Source: Treponema sp. (GTDB lineage: Bacteria > Spirochaetota > Spirochaetia > Treponematales > Treponemataceae). Taken from it: DNA of 5,822 nucleotides. The stretch is from NCBI GenBank assembly GCA_012799545.1, contig JAAZLA010000214.1, positions 1 through 5,822 on the forward strand, given 5' to 3'. A model generated the notes under the pieces. It was not told the DNA's origin and ran no database searches. It worked only from the letters and a program-made list of their open reading frames with translations. Each line of letters begins with the position of its first letter. The first letter of the stretch is position 1. The translations under genes and the position numbers were made by a program. This document shows, piece after piece, positions 1 through 5,822 of this stretch.

Positions 1-6
1 ACAAGC

Positions 7-3000
7 TTATTTTTTCTTTATAGCGACAAGGGTAAGGTCGTCGTATTGCTCATCTTCTTTTATACCCTTGTACAGTAAATACTCATCGAGTGATGGGTGG
101 TCTATCTTGTTAGCGCAGTAGCTATTGTATTGAACAAAGACTTTTTCCAAAAAGCTGTCAATTTTTCGGTCAACCTGTACTCGGTCAAAATCTGTAGCGC
201 TTGGGTCCTTGTACATTCTAAAAATTTTCTCAACACTCACAAGGGCCATAATTGCGTCTTCAGCAGTGCCAGATAGAGAGCTAAAATCAAATTCCAAAAC
301 TTCATTTACGATGGGATTGTGAAATTTTGTAAGGCGATATTTTTTTCTGTCAAAAACCGCTTCGACGATTGCATTTACGCGATCTGGACCGAGCTCCTCA
401 TTATCCTGCCCGACAGAGTGATTCTCATGTGGGTCATCTTTTTTTAAACCTGGCTCAGCACATTTAATAATTTTAAAACTGCTATCTCTAAAGTTTCGTT
501 TTGCTTCTTCAATACCGTCCGTGTACATAAACAGAACATCGTCTTTTTGAAGATTGAGTTTTACGGTTTGAAAGCCGCCTTTGAGGTCTACCATAAAAGA
601 AGGGAATACACCGGCCGCTGCAGAATCGGGCAATGTTTCGATAATGTTTTTTTTCTGTCTCTTCGAATATATATGCACGAGATTATCCCCTGCATTGCAA
701 AAATATGCTTCCCCTGAAATTGAGTTGAGAAGGCAGAGCGTAAAGGCGGCAAAACGTCCCTTGAAACCACGCGATTCAATGAGATCATTTATCTGGGAGA
801 CAATGGTATCGAGTTTTGTGCCATGTGTTTTGAAAGACCAATCTTTAAAATAGTTTAGGAAAAGCGTTGCAACTTCAACCATGATAAGCGCTGCAGGAAC
901 ACCTTTCCCTGCAACGTCGCATTTTATAATTGCATACCAGGTATCATCAAGTTTTTTATAATCAAAATAGTCCCCTGAAACACCCTTTGCGCCTTCGTAG
1001 TAGCCAAAAAATTCAGCGTTTTCGTTTACTTCACTTCCCGTGGTTAGTTTTTTTCCAAAGCTATCTGTTTCGAGTGGGATAAACATTTTTTGCACTTCTT
1101 TACCCACGGTTAAGTCTTTAGAAGCAGCGGCAGCGCGAACAAGTCCCTGCGCCATATCATTTACCGTATCGCCGAGCAAGCCTATTTCATCGCGGCTTTT
1201 GAGAAGAATATCTTTTCCCTCAAGTTGTTCTTTATCATCAGTATCTCGAATCATAGCAACGTGGGCAGCGAGTTGCCGTATCGGTTTAATGATAACTGAA
1301 GCAAGAATGAGTGTGATAATTAAGCCTATGGATAGTGCAAGTAAGGCAATAATACCTGTCGTAATAAGTATTGTTTTTTGTGCACTTTCAACGGAATAAA
1401 TTAAAGATTCAGTACTTACGGATAAGATGACGATTCCGCGAACAAAGTCTTTTTCTGTTCCCTGTCTATATAAAACAGGTTTGTAAAAAATGTAATCGGT
1501 TGTATCTCTTGAAAGATTTTTTGTATTAAATGCAGGTATAGATTCTGTATATTCTTTTGAAAGTTGATTTAGCTCTTCGCTTAAACTTTCATTGAGGCTC
1601 CGTGTTGCGTTTTGAATTTCATTTAGCCGCTCTATTGAGTCTGCATCATTTCTGCCCGCAAGACCTATCCCTTCTGCGGTAAGCCGAGTTATTTCGTCAG
1701 CGAGATGGCTTACTTTTTCTACAGCCAAGTCATTTGCAAGATGAGCCTTTTCTGAAATTGTTTCTATGTAGTCTCTTGTATACCGTGAAGAGCCAAAATT
1801 TATTTCTTTTGTATCGATAAAGGTTTCTATTTCGGCATCATTTGTTGCCCAAATAAAAGAGATATCGGTGTTGTCGCCAGCAGCAGGAAGCCCAACGATT
1901 GTTGTGTACAAGGCTTCTTTCAGGGCATTTGATTGGTTTGGTAAAAAACTGAGTTCCAAAACATTTTGTGTGGGTAAATACGCTTTTACAGAGGAGGCAA
2001 GAGATTCTAACAATACTTCTGTTTTTTCTTCGAGTCCTTCGGCGAGGGTTTCTTCTTGTGTGCTTGTCATAAGATAGCCAAGGGGGAGGGAAACAAGAAT
2101 AATAATCATGATAATTAAGCTCGAGGTAAAAAAGACGAGTTTATATTTTAGACTCATTCCCTTGTGATAGAGTTCCCTAGTTTTTTTCTTAGAAGGCTTT
2201 GTCATACTAACTCCTGTTATAAGTACCTGTACTTCTTGCTTTATCAATAGCATTTCTTTTGAGCTGCTTATAATTCCTTGTATCGATACAAGCAGTATAA
2301 TAAAAACGAGGACAATTAAAAGGCTTATGAGCAATTCATGTATTCCAATTGAAAAAGCTCTTCCTTCATTGAGACCGCGAATCTGAGGAGCATATACATA
2401 TGAATAATCCCCAATCTTCACAGTACCTGTTTCAAGGATTGTAAGTTTTTGCCCTATGCTGTAGAGCCCTCGTTTTTCATGGTAGAGGCGTACTTTGTAT
2501 GAACCCTCTTCCATATCACCGATATCGAGCTCACGGATACTTCTGTCCGATACAATCTTATAGTCCCCCGCATCATAGTAAAAAAATTGCTCTTCGTTTG
2601 TGCTTTCGTTTAGAAGACCTATCTTTGAAACAAAGCCCTCAGAGCTAAAGCCCCGCCCTAGAATCGATAGGACATAGTTTCCAAAGAGCGTTCGCTCGGA
2701 GCTAAGATTTGTTACAGCGGTGTAGGGGATGAATTTATTAAAAGCAATAGTAATAATAGTCGGTTCACTGACGTTTCCAACCTCATCGATAGCTGAGACA
2801 GAAAAGGCATAAAAACCATTTTCGATATTTGTCAGATTTAGTTTTGTATTTTCTGTGAGTATACGCAAAGGCGGTTTTGCTGGCTCTCTTTTTAGCTCTT
2901 GCTCTCCAGTTATTGGTAGCTTTTGTACAGCATCCATATACTCAAGAGAGTAGGAGTAACCAATCGTTTCGTCATCGCTTGCTTCCCAGGTAAAGGGAAG

Positions 3001-4578
3001 TGTGTTCGATATAACAAAGCCATCATCATCAAATTCGGGTAGATGTATGATTGGTTTTTCAGGCGGTTTTGTATCCCTTGTATAGCTAATGCTCGCATCT
3101 TCTGACCAGTTTCCTGCATAATCGAGGGCCTTCACCTTTAGAAACCAATCTCCATCTTCGTTTGCCCATTCTGTGAGAGCTGTTTGACTTGGAAGATTTT
3201 GTAAAACCCTCGGTGCTTCAGCATAGGGGTTTTGCGTCCATAGATAACTGAAGCCTGCTATACCCGAAGAGTCCTGTGGTAGTTGAATTTGAAATTGTAC
3301 TCTTTCACTGGCGGCTTTTTTCCCTACAACAAAATTACGGGCTATTATAGACGGCTTAGCGATCGTTCTATCAGGTGCAAGGTGGACGATATGTGATGAC
3401 CTTGTATTTTGCTCTTGCCAAAAAAAATCTACACTCTTGCCATTATCATTTACAATTGGGATACCAAACAGGGCACTATTTGTCCCGCTAGAGAGCCTAT
3501 TTTCATCAGACCATATGAGACCAGTTTTCTGTGTAAAATAAATATCTTCTTTTCCACTTCTTGTATCGAACCAAACAAGGGAAATCGTATTGTTGTAGGC
3601 AAAGAGAATTGGATTGGAAGCATTGCCTTGACCACTCGATATTTTTTCAATAGTCCCCAAAGTATTTGCATTTTGCAATTCTGAAAAATAAATAGCAGCA
3701 TTTTCCGAGGCATAATGCGTTCTTTCCCAGGCAATATAGGTTTTTCCGTTGAAGTATAGTAGATTTGCTCTTTGATTGTGGAAATTTGTAAAAATTTGAT
3801 TTTCTTCGCCTAGGATGCGTTGATTTTCGTTTGTTAAAAGCTTTGCTGGCGACCAGTTTCTACCACCATCAGTGCTTAAACTGGAAAATAATTGATAGGA
3901 AAGCCTTGTACCACTGCTATGGGAAGCTTGAAATACAACAAGGTCGCCTTCTTTTGTTTCTGTAAGCACAGGAATAAAAGGATTGCTTATACCTTTACTT
4001 GGCTCAAATTCTCTAAAACTACTCCAATTATAGCCATCCGGTGATTCTGCCTGTCGCAGTAAAAAAGCCTCGTTATCACCTTCGGAAGCAAAGATCATAA
4101 AACCGTTTTTACTTGTGGCATATATTCGTGGCGCTAAAAGAGGCTCGCCTCTATGCTCTATATTGGTTTTTGTAAAAGATTGTCCACTATCGCTACTGCT
4201 ATACACAGATATGGTATGAGTATCTGCTATAATCGCACAGGCTATTTGTCCTCTTTTATTCATTGCGACAGTACTAATATGTGGAATTTCTCCAGAAAAG
4301 GGAAAGGGACCGGCAAAACGCTCGTTTTTTACCCATTCGTAGTCTTGTCCGGTGAAACGATAGACCGCGGTAGAAATCCAAATCGCATTGTTTTCTACTT
4401 CTTGCCATATTATAATAGAATCATTCCCCGTGGCGCTTGATTTTGCAAAGCTGGGGAAATAGGCATGAGAGCGAGAAATGGAAACAGGCGCTTCCCAATA
4501 AAAATCTTGTGAAAACAAGCCGAGGCTAAAAGTCGAGAAAAGTATACTGACTAAAAATAACAAACAAAGCCTTTTCAC
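7..4578 (-). CDS. Membrane receptor: periplasmic beta-propeller/Fn3 sensor joined to HAMP-SpoIIE PPM-type serine/threonine phosphatase
   Basis: This protein probably relays a periplasmic signal to a cytoplasmic phosphatase. Residues 1-22 form a signal peptide. Residues 30-400 look like a sialidase-type propeller, with Asp-boxes at 128-135 (SSDSGQSF) and 235-242 (STDGGRNW), a degenerate one at 179-185, and FDTRSGKEDIYF at 337-348. Two Fn3/Ig-like domains (405-613; DYAGNWSE, DEVGNVSE) and an IPT-like domain (616-716) follow. Transmembrane helices lie at 747-770, 813-835 and 1069-1093, with a Cache-like periplasmic region at 835-1068. HAMP spans about 1094-1150 (IIKPIRQLA, DEIGLLGDTVNDMA). The phosphatase (1160-1523) keeps GVSGDYFDY (D1203), CDVAGKGVPAAL (D1221), YTDGIEEA (D1354) and DDLTLVAI (D1513/D1514), so it should be active. 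SpoIIE/RsbU relatives usually dephosphorylate STAS anti-anti-sigma proteins; the target here is unknown. The start is GTG: an in-frame TGA lies at 4606-4608 with no other start codon between, and only this start keeps the signal peptide. The C-terminal lobe carries a large insertion. The family call is firm; the ligand is unknown. Confidence 0.93.
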   Translation of the reverse strand: MKRLCLLFLVSILFSTFSLGLFSQDFYWEAPVSISRSHAYFPSFAKSSATGNDSIIIWQEVENNAIWISTAVYRFTGQDYEWVKNERFAGPFPFSGEIPHISTVAMNKRGQIACAIIADTHTISVYSSSDSGQSFTKTNIEHRGEPLLAPRIYATSKNGFMIFASEGDNEAFLLRQAESPDGYNWSSFREFEPSKGISNPFIPVLTETKEGDLVVFQASHSSGTRLSYQLFSSLSTDGGRNWSPAKLLTNENQRILGEENQIFTNFHNQRANLLYFNGKTYIAWERTHYASENAAIYFSELQNANTLGTIEKISSGQGNASNPILFAYNNTISLVWFDTRSGKEDIYFTQKTGLIWSDENRLSSGTNSALFGIPIVNDNGKSVDFFWQEQNTRSSHIVHLAPDRTIAKPSIIARNFVVGKKAASERVQFQIQLPQDSSGIAGFSYLWTQNPYAEAPRVLQNLPSQTALTEWANEDGDWFLKVKALDYAGNWSEDASISYTRDTKPPEKPIIHLPEFDDDGFVISNTLPFTWEASDDETIGYSYSLEYMDAVQKLPITGEQELKREPAKPPLRILTENTKLNLTNIENGFYAFSVSAIDEVGNVSEPTIITIAFNKFIPYTAVTNLSSERTLFGNYVLSILGRGFSSEGFVSKIGLLNESTNEEQFFYYDAGDYKIVSDRSIRELDIGDMEEGSYKVRLYHEKRGLYSIGQKLTILETGTVKIGDYSYVYAPQIRGLNEGRAFSIGIHELLISLLIVLVFIILLVSIQGIISSSKEMLLIKQEVQVLITGVSMTKPSKKKTRELYHKGMSLKYKLVFFTSSLIIMIIILVSLPLGYLMTSTQEETLAEGLEEKTEVLLESLASSVKAYLPTQNVLELSFLPNQSNALKEALYTTIVGLPAAGDNTDISFIWATNDAEIETFIDTKEINFGSSRYTRDYIETISEKAHLANDLAVEKVSHLADEITRLTAEGIGLAGRNDADSIERLNEIQNATRSLNESLSEELNQLSKEYTESIPAFNTKNLSRDTTDYIFYKPVLYRQGTEKDFVRGIVILSVSTESLIYSVESAQKTILITTGIIALLALSIGLIITLILASVIIKPIRQLAAHVAMIRDTDDKEQLEGKDILLKSRDEIGLLGDTVNDMAQGLVRAAAASKDLTVGKEVQKMFIPLETDSFGKKLTTGSEVNENAEFFGYYEGAKGVSGDYFDYKKLDDTWYAIIKCDVAGKGVPAALIMVEVATLFLNYFKDWSFKTHGTKLDTIVSQINDLIESRGFKGRFAAFTLCLLNSISGEAYFCNAGDNLVHIYSKRQKKNIIETLPDSAAAGVFPSFMVDLKGGFQTVKLNLQKDDVLFMYTDGIEEAKRNFRDSSFKIIKCAEPGLKKDDPHENHSVGQDNEELGPDRVNAIVEAVFDRKKYRLTKFHNPIVNEVLEFDFSSLSGTAEDAIMALVSVEKIFRMYKDPSATDFDRVQVDRKIDSFLEKVFVQYNSYCANKIDHPSLDEYLLYKGIKEDEQYDDLTLVAIKKK
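2203..2215 (-). promoter_or_regulatory. Possible internal ribosome binding site and ATG start for a separate HAMP-phosphatase
   Basis: On the coding strand AGGAG (2211-2215), a five-base spacer and ATG (2203-2205, residue Met792) form AGGAGTTAGTATG, in frame with the long gene. This is stronger than the site at the annotated GTG start. It falls in the cytoplasmic loop between the sensor half and the phosphatase half. Starting here gives a 732-residue protein with a short basic N-terminus (MTKPSKKKTR), a transmembrane helix, a Cache-like periplasmic region, a second transmembrane helix, HAMP and phosphatase, which is the usual layout of free-standing receptors of this family. It could be a working second start, the relic of a gene fusion, or chance. 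Confidence 0.45.
2277..2292. repeat. Perfect 16-bp palindrome inside the receptor gene
   Basis: CTTGTATCGATACAAG reads the same on both strands and has no spacer. It encodes the cytoplasmic end of the first internal transmembrane helix (LVSIQ) and lies about 60 bases upstream of the internal AGGAG-ATG site. A perfect palindrome of this length is expected by chance about 0.1 times in a window this size. It could be a dimeric-regulator site or a coincidence of codon choice. Confidence 0.3.
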
Positions 4579-5822
4579 AGAAGCGAATCCACCTTTTTCT
4601 TTAAATCAATAATTTTTGAAGAGTTTTGGTTTTCCCTTTTTTGCAATAATGTATTTACAATACCTGCAGCTTGTAAAACATTTCCTCTTTGCAATTCTAA
4701 AATAGCTCTTTGATATAAATCCTCTGACTCAGAAGAAAGCACAATGGAAGCTTTTCCACCAATCATAATTTGTACCCTATCTTTCAGCACCATAGCTTCT
4801 TCATTGTCTGGATTATTTTCCAATGCGGTATTTAACTTCGCAAGTGCAGCATTGAGTTGTATTTCATCCCTGCTTGCAGAGTTTACCACAAGAGCAGCCT
4901 CATTTGTAAGCCGTCTTGATTCCGCAAGCGCTTTTTGATCTGGTGGGCGTACACGAATACCCATTTCTATTTCTGCATTGTAGATAAAATCACTCAAACC
5001 TGGATATCGTGGATTTATTTCAGAAAGGTCGAGTAAATCAGTATATGCGCTTTGCCGTTTTGTTAAATCTCTAAAATCTTGCTTTGCCTGTGTAATACGT
5101 TGTGCAAAAAAACTCTCGAAGGCAGCTGGATCTATGAGTTGGTCTATGCGCAATGTCAGCAAGCTTGCTTCCTGGTTCAATGGATATACAATTTGCAATT
5201 CACGAATTTTTTTCTTTGCATCATTTAGTACTGTTAAGGCTTCTGCACGCTTATTTTCTGCCAATAATCTTTTTCCCTTTTCAAAATACTGTTTTGCAAG
5301 GCTCATTATTTGGCTCATTTCTGGATAGAGCGGCGCCGAAGGTAAAATAACGCGTCCTGTTTTCATCGAAAGCGCTGTTCCGACAAGTATGAGCAAGTTT
5401 GTTATTTCTGGGTCTTTTTCCCCAACATTGGTCACCGCAAACCTATTTTCAGCCTGTATTAAAAGTGTTTCCGCTCTTTCAAAATTTCCTTGATAATAGG
5501 CGGTTTTTGCTTCATTTTTGAGATTTCGCACATCTCGAATAACAATTTCATTTTCCTTTCGTGTTATTTCATTCGCTAAAAGGATCAGTTGCTCATCGCT
5601 TTCTTTTCGTAGACTTTCAGATTCTTGGTGTTCTAAGGATTCATTGTATTTTGTTCTTGCACGGGCTAAATTATCCCTAGCGTTTTGGAAGGCATTGTTT
5701 CGTATTGCTTCTTGCACTTGACTAACTCGTAAAAGCGCTTCGTTTTTTGCACGCTCTGCCAATAATATCTCTTGCTCTGCAATGAGAATACGGCTTTGCG
5801 TTTGTCTTTTTAGATTTTCCAA
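4575..5822 (-). CDS. TPR-repeat helical protein, 5' end missing (partial)
   Basis: Only the last 415 codons are present. The first visible codon is TTG at the window edge and is probably an internal Leu, because no ribosome site can be seen and the reading frame is open to the edge. The visible part is almost wholly helical. Residues 1-100 are rich in Ala, Glu, Arg and Asn and look coiled-coil-like. TPR-like units can be fitted near 98-131 (GNFERAETLLIQA), 176-209 (KRAEALTVLNDA), 307-340 (NAALAKLNTALENNP) and 366-399 (GNVLQAAGIVNTLL), with small residues at TPR positions 20 and 27 in the best cases. No transmembrane helix is visible; a signal peptide or lipobox would lie off the window. TPR proteins are usually protein-binding scaffolds. 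The GTGA overlap with the downstream phosphatase gene suggests the two products act together, for example as a periplasmic partner of the propeller, but this is inference. The TPR call is good; the specific function is not recognised. Confidence 0.8.
   Translation of the reverse strand: MENLKRQTQSRILIAEQEILLAERAKNEALLRVSQVQEAIRNNAFQNARDNLARARTKYNESLEHQESESLRKESDEQLILLANEITRKENEIVIRDVRNLKNEAKTAYYQGNFERAETLLIQAENRFAVTNVGEKDPEITNLLILVGTALSMKTGRVILPSAPLYPEMSQIMSLAKQYFEKGKRLLAENKRAEALTVLNDAKKKIRELQIVYPLNQEASLLTLRIDQLIDPAAFESFFAQRITQAKQDFRDLTKRQSAYTDLLDLSEINPRYPGLSDFIYNAEIEMGIRVRPPDQKALAESRRLTNEAALVVNSASRDEIQLNAALAKLNTALENNPDNEEAMVLKDRVQIMIGGKASIVLSSESEDLYQRAILELQRGNVLQAAGIVNTLLQKRENQNSSKIIDLKKKVDSLL
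4589..4596 (-). promoter_or_regulatory. Ribosome binding site for the GTG start of the receptor-phosphatase gene
   Basis: On the coding strand AAAGGTGG lies ten bases before the GTG at 4576-4578. It resembles AAGGAGG with one mismatch and also matches the AGGTG part of the extended Shine-Dalgarno consensus. It sits inside the last codons of the TPR gene, whose TGA stop (4575-4577) overlaps the GTG start, so translational coupling is likely. The site supports GTG as the true start. Confidence 0.7.

Noticed and set aside
1040..1399. Plus-strand open frame of 119 codons opposite the HAMP/phosphatase region
   Set aside because: It is a Ser/Ile-rich antisense shadow of a gene with clear domains, with no recognisable motif.
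2221..2234. AAGTAC-CT-GTACTT inverted repeat as a regulatory hairpin
   Set aside because: A six-base arm with a two-base centre cannot form a good RNA loop and is expected about once by chance; kept only as context for the nearby 16-bp palindrome.
2210..2245. Internal sigma70-type promoter (TTGATA and TATAAC on the coding strand)
   Set aside because: The two hexamers are about 20 bases apart, too far for a good promoter, and the -10-like element abuts the AGGAG, leaving no room for a leader.
3420..3427. Eight-base A/T run as a phase-variation switch
   Set aside because: It encodes Phe-Phe within a normal propeller segment; eight bases is short for phase variation and nothing else there supports switching.
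3409..3734. Overlapping plus- and minus-strand frames of 91 and 94 codons within the propeller region
   Set aside because: Both lie entirely inside the well-supported long gene in other frames and show no family features; they look like chance open frames.
5158..5169. 12-bp palindrome AGCAAGCTTGCT in the TPR gene
   Set aside because: About one palindrome of this length is expected by chance in a window this size, and it lies in mid-gene with no supporting signal.
5820..5822. TTG at the window edge as the true start codon of the TPR gene
   Set aside because: The codon is the last one in the window, no upstream ribosome site can be seen, and the frame is open to the edge. An internal Leu of a longer gene is more likely.

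Overview
The window shows two co-directional genes on the minus strand and almost nothing else. The larger gene (7-4578) encodes a 1523-residue multidomain membrane receptor ending in an SpoIIE/RsbU-type PPM (PP2C-like) Ser/Thr phosphatase. Upstream of it (4575-5822, running off the right edge) is the 3' part of a gene for a helical TPR-repeat protein. The genes overlap by four bases (GTGA), so they form an operon and are probably translationally coupled. The promoter lies beyond the right edge. Only six bases follow the phosphatase stop codon, so no terminator can be judged.

The coding style, the large periplasmic-sensor plus HAMP plus SpoIIE-phosphatase architecture, and the pairing with a TPR protein suggest a spirochaete, most likely Treponema-like. 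This is an inference from family knowledge, not a database match. There are no RNA genes, mobile elements, CRISPR arrays or gaps between genes.

Reading the phosphatase gene 5' to 3' (right to left), it encodes a signal peptide, a BNR/Asp-box beta-propeller (about residues 30-400), two Fn3/Ig-like domains (about 405-613) and an IPT/TIG-like domain (about 616-716). A transmembrane helix (747-770) and a short basic cytoplasmic loop (771-811) follow. The second half has a transmembrane helix (813-835), a Cache-like periplasmic region with a long helical insertion (835-1068), a third transmembrane helix (1069-1093), HAMP (about 1094-1150) and the phosphatase (about 1160-1523). In effect an exported propeller protein is joined in frame to a complete HAMP-phosphatase receptor.

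The most interesting signal is at that join. A well-spaced AGGAG Shine-Dalgarno sequence precedes an in-frame ATG (residue 792) exactly between the two modules. This gene may therefore also yield a separate 732-residue phosphatase, or it may be a recent fusion of two adjacent genes. A perfect 16-bp palindrome and an A7 tract lie close by. The likely job of the system is to sense something in the periplasm or at the envelope and dephosphorylate a cytoplasmic protein, classically an anti-sigma-factor antagonist. No such partner is encoded in the window.
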